Assembly: GCF_026745355.1 (NCBI RefSeq)
Contig: NC_079209.1
Coordinates: 29,871,347 to 29,935,346 of the forward strand
DNA length: 64,000 nucleotides
DNA from: Beta vulgaris subsp. vulgaris
Taxonomy: Eukaryota; Streptophyta; Magnoliopsida; Caryophyllales; Amaranthaceae
Direction: 5' to 3'
Below the pieces are notes generated by a model that saw only the letters and a program-made list of their open reading frames with translations, did not search any database and had not been told where the DNA came from. Position numbers and translations under genes: made by a program. Of this stretch, positions 1-10,562 are shown in pieces (position 1 is the first letter of the stretch; every line of letters begins with the position of its first letter).

Positions 1-924
1 GCCTAGTTATAGGAAATTAGTTATTTCTAATTTCAAAAGATAAAATCAGTTTAAAAAGAAAAATTGTTTTTAAAAAAGATTTTATTTTTCGGAAAATAAG
101 AAAATAAATATCCGGTTGTTAGAAAGATTTTATTTCAAAGATATTATTTTCTTAAAGATTAGAAATTCAGATTTAAAGATAAAAAGAGTTTATAAAAACT
201 GATTTTCGGATAATGCTCAAGGAACTCCTATTATTTAGGAGTAATGGCTGCATTTTATCCACGTTCATTTATAGTTCATGGGATCATGGGACATGATGTA
301 AAACGTGTTCCTTAGGGGAAGGAACATATGGATAAATGGATTAAAACGTTACTCTAACATTAATCCCACATTCTTCATGATTAACACTATAAATATAGAA
401 GTCTAGATAAGTTCCAAATGTGTGTCTGACTAATAATTAAGTGAGTTTTAACTTATTAAGTGTCAGGCCTTCATTCTCTCATAATACCATTTTTCTTTGC
501 CTTCTTACTCTAATTCCACTAAGCTTATTTCGATCAATTGTATTTTGTTTTTGGGTAAGGGAACTTTGATGAGTTTCTGTAGAAGGTTTGAGTGAAGCTG
601 TATGTGTGAGAAAACTTCGAGTGAAGTTGAGAGAACTGTTGTTAAGGGAACAGTGTTCAGGAACTTGAGTTTAGGAACTCAGGTAGGGCTTTGAGTTAGA
701 ATTAGGTTGTAACAGAGTTGTTTGGTAATTAGTGAAAAGTGTTGAGTTTAAAATCCCTAGTGGTCGAGGTTGTTTCTTCTTGTTGGGCCCAAGAATTTTT
801 CCTCGTAAAAATCCCTTGTGTTCCTTTAGCTTGTTTATTCGTTTAAGTTTTAATTTCCGCAAAAAGTTACGTTTATTCTACACCTACAATTCACCCCCCC
901 TCTTGTAGTGTTCCGGAAATAACA
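1..924 (+). mobile_element. Copia-type LTR, left copy (5' part outside window)
   Basis: This is the 3' portion of a long LTR, matching 1641-2572. It has a TATA-like box near 388-397 and a C7-run motif (TTCACCCCCCCTCTTG) near its end, a pattern common in plant Ty1/copia LTRs that sit before a Met-tRNA primer site. It ends in AACA and is followed by ATGAC. No coding region belongs to it here. Confidence 0.6.
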
Positions 925-1274
925 AATGACAATCGTGCCAAACGGTTATAATTAAAACGACACTATTTAAAAAGAAAAAACACCTTTTGTATTTTATTTG
1001 AGACTCTTGGACTACCAAAAAATAACCGCTCAAACAGATCTCCTTTCCTTCCTTGCGTCCCTTTGGAAATTTCCTTTTTCTATAATTTAAGGGCGAATTT
1101 TTTTATGATTTGTTGATATCTTAATGACTGGACAGAATTTCATTTGATTTATTGATTTTTTAACAATTGTCTCATGGGCTTTTATGCCACCCCGACTCAA
1201 CAATTGGGGGCAAACTGTTATGGCTGAATTTTTGACAGGTGACACTGAACGCGACAACGCGATGACTCGATGAC
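925..1274 (+). mobile_element. Gypsy 3' end fragment, left copy
   Basis: Non-coding tail of a Ty3/gypsy element ending in a polypurine tract (AATTGGGGGCAAAC, near 1202-1215) and the first 59 bases of its LTR (from TGTTATGG at 1216). It breaks off at ATGAC where the next copia LTR begins. The same fragment continues into a full LTR in the right copy. Confidence 0.6.
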
Positions 1275-2572
1275 AAGAAACAAAGGAACAAACTAAGTGT
1301 GAACTAGTGAATATTAAGTGTATGTGTCTAAGGTATCAATGCAAGGAACTGGGAGAATACGAAGTCAATGAAGAAGTCAAGAAAGGATTTCAGTTGATAC
1401 TGGAGCAAGCATTGGATCAAGAATAATAGAAGCTAGGCGTTTTATTTTCTAGTTCCAATGTAAAGGAACAAAGAAAGAATGGTAAGGATTGTGCAGAATA
1501 TTTGAGAATGAAGCGTTTGTTCCTTTGTAAGGAACAAACTAAGTGGCACTTAGCAAATATGTTAAAGGAACTGAACTAATATAAGGAACTAGACTTAGGC
1601 GTGTACTTAGTATAACGATTAAAAGATAATGGAGTAAGTCATGCCTAGATTATAGGAAATTAGTTATTTCTAATTTCAAAAGATAAAATCAGTTTTAAAA
1701 AGAAAATCTGTTTTGGAAAAGATTTTATTTTTCGGAAAATAAGAAAATAAATATCTGGTTGTTAGAAGATTTATTTCAAAGATATTATTTTCTTAAAGAT
1801 TAGAAATTCAGATTTAAAGATAAAAAGAGTTTATAAAAACTGATTTTCGGATAATGCTCAAGGAACTCCTATTATTTAAGTAATGGCTGCATTTTATCCA
1901 CGTTCATTTATAGTTCATGGGATCATGGGACATGATGTAAAACGTGTTCCTTAGGGGAAGGAACATCATTGATAAATGGATTAAAACGTGTACTCTAACA
2001 TTAATCCCACGTTCTTCATGATTAACACTATAATATAGAAGTCTAGATAAGTTCCAAATTGTGTCTGACTAAGTAATTAAGTGAGTTTAACTTATTAAGT
2101 GTCAGTGCCTTCATTCTCTCATAATAGCCATTTGTTCTTTGCCTTCTTACTCTAATTCCACTAAGCTATTTCGATCAATTGTATTTTGGTTTTGGGGTAA
2201 GGAACTTTGAGTGAAGTTCTGTAGAGAAAGGCTTTGAGTGAAGCTTGTATGTGTGAGAAAACTTCGAGTGAAGTTGAGAGGAACTGTTGTTAAGGGAACA
2301 GTGGTTCAGGAACTTGAGTTTAGGAACTCAAGGTAGGGCTCGAGTTAGAATTAGGTTGTAACAGAGTTGTTTGGCCTAATTAGTGAAAGTGTTGAGTTTA
2401 AAATCCCTAGTGGTCGAGTTGTTTTCTTGTTGGGCCCAAGAAGTTTTTCCTCGTAAAATCCCTGTGTTCCTTTAGCTTGTTATTCGTTTAAGTTTTAATT
2501 TCCGCAAAAGTTACGTTTATTTCTACACCTACAATTCACCCCCCCTCTTGTAGTGTTCCTAGGGAAAGAACA
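1275..2572 (+). mobile_element. Copia-type LTR, right copy
   Basis: About 1.3 kb with no coding capacity. ATGAC stands directly before and directly after it, like a 5-bp target duplication, although the left boundary does not open with TG. The motif AAGGAAC occurs nine times along it. A TATA-like box lies near 2027-2035 and the C-run motif near 2539-2550. It ends GAACA. Assignment to the long-LTR copia group (SIRE-like) rests on LTR length and 3' motif only. Confidence 0.55.
1515..1539. repeat. Perfect 11-bp inverted repeat in copia LTR
   Basis: GTTTGTTCCTT and AAGGAACAAAC flank a three-base TGT loop. It is built on the AAGGAAC motif that recurs through this LTR. No function is visible. Confidence 0.8.
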
Positions 2573-2855
2573 ATGACAATCGTGCCAACGGTTATAATTA
2601 AAACGACTATTTAAAAGAAAAACACCTTTTGTATTTTGAGACTCTTGGACTACCAAAAATAACCGCTCAAACTGATCTCCTTTCCTTCCTTGCGTCCCTT
2701 TGGAAATTTTCCTTTTTTCTATAATTGATAAGGGCGAGATTTTTTATGATTTGTGATATCTTAATGACTTGGACAGAATTTCATTTGATTTATTGATTTT
2801 TTAACAATTGTCTCATGGGCTTTATGCCACCCCGACTCAACAATTGGGGGCAAAC
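2573..2855 (+). other. Gypsy 3' untranslated tail with polypurine tract
   Basis: Second copy of the gypsy 3' tail. It shows no open reading frame of note. It ends in the polypurine tract AATTGGGGGCAAAC immediately before an LTR starting TGTTATGG, which fixes the element's orientation as plus. Confidence 0.6.
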
Positions 2856-3496
2856 TGTTATGGCTGAATTTTTTGACAGGGTGACACTGACGCGACGACG
2901 CGATGACTCGATGAGGTGATGCCATCTGACATGATGACGAAGTAACTGCGACCCGAAGACATAGCGAAGGACGCAAGATTGAGAGCAGAGCATTAAGTGG
3001 TAACGGTCCAGCTAAATAAGAAAGGAGTGTTATGAGCCATAAATTCTGCCGTTAAAGGGGACAAATCAAGACGTTGGAGTGTAAGCATAGAAGATCTCCC
3101 ATGATTGAAGCGCGAAGTTAATGTAATAATTAGTGAATTCATTTTTGTATTAGTTGAGAAAAAGCCAAGGAAAAAAGAAGGCATATAAAAGGGAGAGAGA
3201 GGTCATTGACATGTTTTTTTACGCAACATTATTGGAAGAACACTAGAGAGAACTTAGCACTCTTGTAACGACAGTCAGTCACTAAGAAAGATAGTGAACT
3301 ATATTAGTTTGGTGGATCTCCAACCACCCGCCGGTTTTATTACCCACCTTCATTGGGGTTTTCCGCGTCACCACTTTTGTGTGTTCATCCCCTTTGATCC
3401 CCTTTGCATTCTTTTGTCGCGTTGTCTTTAACCTTATCTGGTTAACACATCCCACAACTTTAATTTCGTCGTAAGTGATAAATTTTAGCATAAACA
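2856..3496 (+). mobile_element. Ty3/gypsy LTR (3' LTR of a truncated element)
   Basis: A 641-bp segment opening TGTTATGG after a polypurine tract and closing ATAAACA. It carries a TATA box and a plausible transcription start region downstream. The rest of the element is missing on the left, replaced by copia LTR sequence. The right boundary is inferred from the TG...CA rule and is the less certain end. Confidence 0.6.
3184..3190 (+). promoter_or_regulatory. TATA box of gypsy LTR
   Basis: TATAAAA followed by a purine-rich GGGAGAGAGAG leader, at a position typical for the U3/R boundary of a plant LTR. Confidence 0.5.
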
Positions 3497-3639
3497 ATAC
3501 TTTATATAATTATAGATTCACCATTAAAACAGTAAATTAAAGCTTCTAATCATAGTTAGGTACTAAAACAAAACATAAAAACATAATCTTTAATCAAAAC
3601 TTGAGGAGGAAGAAAAGAATTAAACCAACACAATAAAAA
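3497..3639. other. Spacer, nothing recognised
   Basis: AT-rich sequence between the gypsy LTR and the next repeat, with no open frame or repeat boundary. Confidence 0.5.
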
Positions 3640-4075
3640 AGAACAAGAAGAGGCGTCGGCCTAAGGAACACAGCAGCAACGACAAATAGTCGGCGGTGGT
3701 GGTGGTGGTGGTGGAGATTTAAGTGTTGTAAAGTTTCTTGGTGGACAAGAAAGTGTTTCTTGAAGAAGAAGAAAGAAAGAAAGATAAAAGAAAATAACGT
3801 GGGAGAGGAAGAGAGAGAAGCCGACGGTGATGAGTGTAGGAGAGAAAATTTGTGTGGGTAAAATATTGGTTCAATGTATTTATATGTAGGCTTTCCTTTT
3901 TGGCTTAGGGAAAGTCAATCGGGTTTCAATAGAGTTTAATAATGAATAAGATTGATGATTTGAAACTCCTAACATCAATAGAAATCCTTCTCCTAATCCA
4001 CTTAGAATTTGGATTCCTCGAGCCCATTTAAACTTCTTTCCCAAATCCAATTAGTATTTCAAACATTTTCAAAGC
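3640..4075 (-). repeat. Dispersed LTR-like repeat, inverted copy of 62200-62700
   Basis: Read on the minus strand it matches the segment at 62200-62700 in order: a GGGCT..AGGAA..CCAAAT block, then TGATGTTAGGA.TTTCAAATCATC, a TATAAATA box (here 3877-3884), a pyrimidine-rich leader, and a (CCA)n tract (here the GGT run near 3693-3712). The layout suggests an LTR or promoter segment of one retroelement family. Confidence 0.55.
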
Positions 4076-4675
4076 ACGCCTTAAGTAAAACATTTTAACA
4101 TCCTTAAATCCTTAAAATAATTCCTTACTTTGACTTTCAAAATAGTTAACCTCCTTTAAATAAATAAATCATTTTAAACTAAATTATGTTTAAATATAAA
4201 TACTAAAATATATTTATAAAATCCATAAGTTTACGGGGGATTACAATCGAGCAACTTTTGAATGATAATTTAAGGAGCAAAATACTAGATTGACCAGATC
4301 GTGATCCCTAACTGAGGCTTGGTCTATTAGATGAAATGCAAATACGGTTTCATTCCGTCTCACATCCATCACCTCAGTATGCATACCCCCAATATCGTAA
4401 GGAACCTTTTGCCTACTTGAGTTATCAAAATTTATAAGGACACTACTGTCGTCACATTAGGCCTACGTAGGAGTGTAGAACAAGTCCCACACTCCCCCCA
4501 TTGTTCATCACTTGTAGGGAGTCCAACTACAAGGTTATTGCCATAGTTCATTCTTAATATTGTCGATTCCTCCCACAATCACATAGAATCGTTTAACACA
4601 TTTTCTTAGATACAGTACTCAAATCTTTTCTCTTGTAACACTCTTGTTACACCATGGATCAAATAATACAAATCC
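4076..4675. other. Non-coding spacer
   Basis: AT-rich stretch with no reading frame that resembles a protein and no clean repeat ends. A C-rich stretch near 4485-4500 may be old LTR sequence, but I see no boundaries. Confidence 0.4.
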
Positions 4676-4678
4676 AAT

Positions 4679-5895
4679 CACTAGTAGAATAAATGCTATA
4701 TGTTGCGGTTAAAAAGTGCCATATTGCTGCGGTTTTGGGCGCGCAGCAATTAAGAGGGCAGCAATAGGTATTAACTATATTGCTGCGGTTTTTAAACCAA
4801 ACCACAACGATATTTATTTTTTTAATGTTAAAAACGTACACATATTGCTGCGGTTTTGAGCCAAAACCGCAGCAACACTTTTTCAAAAAAAAAAGAAATT
4901 TAAAATTAAAATCTTCAGTATTAAGACTACTTAAAGTATAATAAAAAATTAAAGATAACTAAAACAGATCAATCAGCAAAAATACAACATAAATATAACC
5001 TAAATAATTCATTCAATGAATGTCACCAACAGATATATTTCAACATTAAACAACAACATTATACAGGAATTCGAAAATAAATAAAAATAAAAGTTTATAT
5101 TTAAATAGAAATAAAACTAAGAATGAAGAAAATAAAAAATACAGGAATTTAGATCTAAAGGAAAAAAAGAAAAAAAAAACTAAAAAAAGAATTCGGAGAT
5201 CCGGAGTATTCGTTTGACAAAATAACTTGGAAGCCACCAGTTATTTTCTTCGTCTGGAAGGAGATCCGGAGGTTCGAAGGACAAAAAACGCGACCAAGAA
5301 CTCTCAGAGGCTCGACGAACTTCAACACACCGGCGGTTTTGACGAACTTCTGCTGTTTAGACTCGACGGTTTCAGAGAAAGTGGAAGGAGATCCGGAGGG
5401 GAAGGAGGATATTGCGAAGACGGAGAGTCGTGCGTGGTAGAAGATGGGTGGTCGCCAGCCGTCGTTGAATACGAAAGGTTCTTGCTAGTCGATCATGGTA
5501 GAAGATTGTGGTTGAAGAAGTGCGAGAGGATGAGAGATAGGGACGAGTGAAGAACGCTAAGGATGAGAGGAGAGAGAGAGGAGAGAGGCGCTGAAGGCGT
5601 GAGATATGGGTGAAAAAAACCCTAACTTAGACATGCCACGCCTTATATATTTTTTTTAAAGTATTTTTTAATGATATTGCTGCGGTTTTTTGTCACAAAC
5701 CGCAGCAATATGTTTGGTGAAATAGTCAACTTTTTTCAAAAATTTTTGTTGACACAATATTGTTGCGGTTTTTGGCCGAAACCGCAGCAATATCCTTATT
5801 TCATATTTTATATTTTCTTGTTACGTGATATATTGCTGCGTATGGGTAAAACCGCAACAATACTACCGCAGCAAATAGCAATTATTCTACTAGTG
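4679..5895. mobile_element. Non-autonomous CACTA (EnSpm-type) element
   Basis: Both ends begin CACTAGTAGAATAA when read inward, and AAT is duplicated at 4676-4678 and 5896-5898, the 3-bp target duplication expected of CACTA elements. Subterminal copies of ATTGCTGCGGTTTT occur in both orientations on each side, several as short palindromes with AAACCGCAGCAAT. At 1217 bp it has no transposase. The middle contains a 107-codon open frame (5227-5550) with no family I recognise. Confidence 0.92.
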
Positions 5896-5898
5896 AAT

Positions 5899-6316
5899 GC
5901 TCATGTTCGTAATACAATAGAATTATGCATTACAATGCCACATATCGATTTCCAATCATAAACATGTTACCAAACAATTTCAGCAATCAAAATCGTTTCC
6001 TATCATGATTCTAGATTCCGATGGAATAAATCACAACCTGATCATGATACTAGTACTTGCAACTAAATTGTTACGCGTACGTGCAACTAAATTGTTACGC
6101 GTACGTACCTTGTAACGGAGAATTTTCGTTGTCTTAGCCAAACGTTCCGCTTATGAAATTGGGACCTGAACGATTAAGGAAGTACTTCAGTGCTACGTCC
6201 TTGATAATATTATCAACTAATATATGACTAACTATACCGACTTAGTAATTCGAAGTATAAACGATAGCTAATATCATTGTTTATTAACTTCTTTTTCTTT
6301 CCTACTCTATTGAACA
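5899..6316. other. Spacer between CACTA and gypsy elements
   Basis: No gene is visible. The only notable structure is the short tandem duplication annotated at 6059-6106. Confidence 0.5.
6059..6106. repeat. Exact 24-bp tandem duplication
   Basis: GCAACTAAATTGTTACGCGTACGT is present twice without a gap and without a mismatch. Confidence 0.95.
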
Positions 6317-6934
6317 TGTTGTAGCCTAAAAATCGACGGCTACTCTGATGTCACGTGGCACTATCCCAGCCCTACATGTGGCATTCGCTTAGGCAAAGAA
6401 AAGTACAAAGGTCAGCAGGTTCTTTGGGCTAAAGTACACTTTTCTGAGGAAAAGGTGTACTGGAAAGCTCCCTTGTGGCCCTAAAATTGTACTTAGGCCC
6501 AATATAAGTGAAGCCTGATTCAGCTAAAGGGTAAATTGTATTGACCAATCAGCACTTGCCACGTGTCATCATATTATTGCTTAGCCAATCAGATGCTCCC
6601 AAATTAGGGTGACATCAAGGCACAACAGTCATTACAAACAATATAAATAGTCCTTGATTCAGGGAAAAGGTACGTTTTTCAGAGCACAGTATTGTTATTC
6701 TGCCATAAATTCTCTCTCTCTACTTTCTCTCTCTAAAGTTCCTTCATATCCTGATATCTGACTTAAGCATCGGAGGGGAAATACCACCAAACCTCCAGGT
6801 GGGTCCCTTTTTGCAGGTTGACTATCAGGAGTTCAGAATCGGATTCGAGCCCAATCATTGTTGCACAAGTCTCCAAATTAAGAACTGAAGTTGGGAGTTG
6901 TTTGTTAGTTAGCTTAGTTTCATACTACGTAACA
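6317..6934 (+). repeat. 5' LTR of the gypsy element
   Basis: Starts TGTTGTAGCC and ends GTAACA. It contains a TATAAATA box at 6642-6649 and a CT-rich leader after it. It aligns end to end with 14725-15350. Confidence 0.93.
6642..6649 (+). promoter_or_regulatory. TATA box in 5' LTR
   Basis: TATAAATA about 290 bases before the LTR end, followed by a CT-rich stretch. The same box is kept in the 3' LTR. Confidence 0.6.
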
Positions 6935-6957
6935 TTTGGTGCCGTCTGTGGGGAGAC
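6935..6957 (+). other. Primer-binding site region
   Basis: TTTGGTGCCGTCTGTGGGGA follows the LTR end directly. This resembles the GGCGCCGT-type primer sites of plant Tat and Athila elements. I do not assign the tRNA. Confidence 0.65.
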
Positions 6958-6963
6958 GCAACA

Positions 6964-8780
6964 ATGACGGATTGTCACTCATCAAACGTGCGAGGAACAG
7001 AAGTTTCAGGTTCAAGTAGAGTATGTGATGACGAGAGGCCACCCCGAGGAGGGACGGAGGCATCATGCTGCCGTTCATATTGAGGGAAGGAAGTGACCCT
7101 GTCATCCAAGGAAAACCTTGATCGTCCAGTGACAGCTGGTACTTAGAGAATGTCTTAAATGACTTCCAGACAGAATGGCCTGTCATGGAAGAGCAGATTA
7201 AGACAATATGTTGTTCTTTCAGATAAGTCAGGAGGAGAGGCAGCAGAGCCGTTCAAAGGGAGGTCCAGGAGGGTCGTCCAGGAACCAGCCGGCCACCTCG
7301 GCCAAGTGTCCAGGCCGCCTTCCAAAGGAAAGCAGCCAGCTGTTAGTGACTCGAGGAGAAGATGGACTGGAAGTTGGTAGTCCGTCCAGGAGCAATATTC
7401 CCCCACCGGCCACAAAATGGAGACGGATGCTAGGAGTATCTGGAAGCCAAGAGAGCTGAGCCAGCAGCGTTCAGCCTCTGGTTCCACTCCTTATATGAAG
7501 GACCCGTCATTGAAGCTTCCGTCCAGAACAGCAGGACGAAGTCATGGACCTTCGGCTTTTCAGCCAAGGCAAGAAAAAACAGTTTTGCAGCCAATGGTGT
7601 ATAGGCGTCAGGCCTTAGCTAACACCTCTTCTAATCCGGTACTAAAGGAGTATTGCCGGGAGCACATACCCATTGAGGGTCTGGTTGGGGCACTCCAGAT
7701 CAATTGGCCAACTCCTTTTTCGGTCAGAATTATGGAGTCCCTCCTTTCCAAAGGTTAAGCTCCCGACGATCGAGCCTTTCGATGGAACAACAGATCCAGA
7801 CGATCATCTATCAGCCTATAAGCATCAGATGTATGTCCAAGGGGTGGACGATGCTACTTGGTGTAAAATTTCCCAGCTACGTTGAAGGGAGTAGCTCAGA
7901 AAGGTTTAACAATTTGCCGCCTAACTCAGTGAACAATTTCACTGAGCTCAGTATCCTGTTCACAGTCACTTTGTGGCTAACGTGAAGAACAAAAAACAAG
8001 CATGCACTTGGGTAAGGTTGTTCAAGGTCCTAAAGAGGCCTTGAGAGGTTATGTGAAGAGATTCAATCTAGAAGCGTTGCAGATCCAGGATCTGAATGCG
8101 GAGTGGCGTTTGACGCCTTTATCAGAGGTCTAAGACCCGGAAGCTTTAAGTTTGATTTGGAAAGAAGAAAATCACCACATTGACAGAAGCTTTGAAGGAA
8201 GCTGAAGCATTCATTCATGCCACGGAGGTTTGTGCTGAGGCAAAACAGCCGGAGGTAAAGAAAGTTGAAGAGGCTGTTCAGGCCAAAAAGAATCCGCCCA
8301 AGAAAGCTGAAACTTGGGCAATGACTTCTTGACCACCTCGTCCAAGAGGAGTAGGCGGTCTGAGCCGGCAGCCTCAGTTGAACCTATAGAGTTCAACAAA
8401 GATCATATTCCATTCTTATGGAAATTAAAGATCAGCATGAGCTGAAGGCGCCGGCTGAAATGAAGACGCCCTACCGTAACAGAGATAAAAGCAAGTATTG
8501 TCATTTCCACAAGGATTGTGGTCATGAAACCAATGAGTGCAAGCATTTGAAGAGAGCATTAGAAGATCGGCCCGAAAGGGAAAAATGAATTATCTCCCTT
8601 CGTCAGGAAGGAAATTCCAGAAAAAGATAATCTCAAGGAAGAAAGATGGATGGTGAAGCACGATGATGATGTGTAATGGTCATTTCAGGAGGATTTCGCG
8701 GCCAGGTCCAACAAATCGCGGCCACAAGAATATTTAAGGGAACTCAGTCAGGTTATGCTCACTAACCAGGCCGAGTCTGA
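6964..8780 (+). pseudogene. gag region, frame-broken
   Basis: Gag would package the element RNA. The first ATG opens a frame of only 38 codons. Recognisable gag sequence then runs in shifting frames: a polar, Arg/Pro-rich N-terminal part (7159-7758), a block reading TIEPFDGTTDPDDHL (about 7770) typical of the retrotransposon gag domain start, a block LRGYVKRFNLEALQIQDLN (about 8045-8095), and a zinc-knuckle-like stretch YCHFHKDCGHETNEC (about 8496-8540). Several frame shifts and stops separate these, so no full protein can be made from this copy. Confidence 0.8.
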
Positions 8781-8829
8781 TCCTTTCCCAAAATAGTGGT
8801 CAGCAGTGGACCGAGGAAAGATAAGGACG

Positions 8830-9180
8830 CCGCATGATGACCCTAGTTGTGGAAATGAAGATTGCCAACCTCAGGGTTAGGCGAATTCTGATTGATACGG
8901 AAGCTCTACTGATATAATCAGTGCTGATTGTTTTCTCGTTGAAGTTTGATAAAAAGACTGGTGCCTGTAACACCATAATTGGTTTCGGCGGAGGATCATC
9001 CATCCATGGGACCGTCACCTACCGTCAGGGTTGGGGAAAAGATGCTGCTCGGACGCTTTTTGTGAAATTTTGGTAGTACGGACTTGACTGCTTATAATGT
9101 CATTCTCGGACGACCTACCTTAAATCACATCAAGGCTGTTATTGTGACACATTAATGCTGATGAAGTTTCGAGTGTGATG
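8830..9180 (+). pseudogene. Aspartic protease region, frame-broken
   Basis: The protease would cleave Gag-Pol. An I-D-T at 8891-8899 sits where the catalytic Asp-Thr/Ser-Gly is expected, but the frame is lost directly after it by a one-base change and hits a stop. Downstream pieces (YNVILGRP-like, near 9090-9120) support the call. Non-functional as written. Confidence 0.65.
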
Positions 9181-9305
9181 GGGGAAGATTGGATCTCTTT
9201 ATGGAGATCAGCAAGCTGCTAGAGAATGTTATCTTACCACCTCAAACCATCATCATGGAAAGAAAAGGCAGACGTCTGAAGGTCAGAGGATGATCGGCCG
9301 AGAAG

Positions 9306-10562
9306 GTGAAGGGTCAGATTATTGAGTTAAAGCAAGAAGTAGAGAAGGTGCAAGTGCTACCCCTTCCTGAGAGCAAGCCGTCAATGCTCTTGCCCAGCAA
9401 GAAAAGAAGGTGTTTGGCTATTAAAGAGGAAAAGAATTCATCTGAGGAGGTTATGGCTATAATGAGCCTGGGACTAGAACGTGCTGAGCCGGTAGAAAGC
9501 CCGGTAGAAATCTGTTTAAGACCAGATCGTCCAGAAAGGACATTGAAGATTGGGTCCGTCCTGAAATCGGAAATCAAGGACGCCTTGGTTACGCTGCTAA
9601 AAGAATTTGAAGATGTTTTTGCCTATACCGTAGAGGAAATGACTGGGATAGATCCTGAGGTGGTGGTGCATAAGCTAAACATTGAGCCGGGGCAGAAGCT
9701 CGTCCGGCAAAAGAAGAGGCATCTTGGGCCGGCCAGGAATCAGGCCGTTGACCAAGAGGTTCAGAAGCTGCTCAAGTCTAAGTTTATCCGTGAAACCTAT
9801 TATCCAGATTGGGTGGCCAATGTGGTAATGGTTCCCAAGCCTAATGGCACGTGGAGGATGTGTGTTGATTACACGGATTTAAACAAGGCTTGTCCTAAAG
9901 ACAGCTTTCCATTGCCCAAGATTGACCGACTAGTTGATTCTACAGCAGGGCATGCACTACTTAGTTTCATGAACGCCTACTCAGGCTTCCACCAGATTCC
10001 CATGTGGCCAGACGACCAGGATAAAACCTCCTTCATCACGGAGAAAGGGTTGTATGGCTGGCTCCGGATGCCCTTCGGCCTGAGAAATGCACCGGCCACC
10101 TTTCAAAGGCTTATCAACACTGTGTTCCAGCCACAGCTTGGGAGAAATATGGAGGCTTATATCGACGATATGATCGTCAAGAGTCGAGAAGAAAAGGATC
10201 ATCTAGACGATTTAAGAGAAACTTTCCTCACCTTGAAGAAGTACAAGTTAAAGCTCAATCCGCAGAAATGCGTATTATGCGTAGTAGCTGGGAAATTTCT
10301 GGGGTTTTTGGTCAATCAGCGAGGGATTGAGGCCAACCCTGATAAGATTCAAGCAATCATAGATATGACTTCGCCGTCTAAAGTCAAAGAAGTTCAGCGT
10401 CTGACGGGATGTCTGGCTGCTCTTGGACGGTTTCTTTCAAAATCAAGAGATAAATGTCATCACTTCTTTGCAACCATAAAAAAGAATGCAAAGTTTGAAT
10501 GGACGGAGGAAAGAAAAGACTTCAGCAAGTTAAAGAGCATCTTTGGCAGTTGCCTAGGCTAA
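9306..10562 (+). pseudogene. Reverse transcriptase domain of gypsy pol
   Basis: A 418-codon open frame. Residues about 175-360 carry the RT core: VPKPNGTWRMCVDYTDLNKA, PFGLRNAPATFQRL, and YIDDMIV with the two catalytic aspartates. The motif that normally starts with the first catalytic Asp (D-A-Y-S-G) reads N-A-Y-S-G (codon AAC at 9972-9974), so one of the three metal-binding aspartates is lost. The frame ends near 10560, where RT connection sequence continues in another frame. Upstream frames hold the protease; RNase H follows. Confidence 0.88.

Larger units (their letters stand above)
1..2914. repeat. 1.64-kb tandem duplication of copia LTR plus gypsy 3' end
   Basis: Bases 1-1274 recur almost base for base from about 1641 to 2914, a period of 1640 judged from the shared TGTTATGG start at 1216 and 2856. 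Each unit holds the 3' part of a copia-type LTR followed by about 350 bp of gypsy 3' end. The copies differ by many one-base insertions and deletions in short runs and by fewer substitutions. The left copy begins before the window. Confidence 0.9.

Noticed and set aside
5227..5550. 107-codon open frame inside the CACTA element
   Set aside because: No family resemblance, Arg/Gly/Glu-rich without domains, and it lies in the middle of a non-autonomous element. Kept only as an observation.
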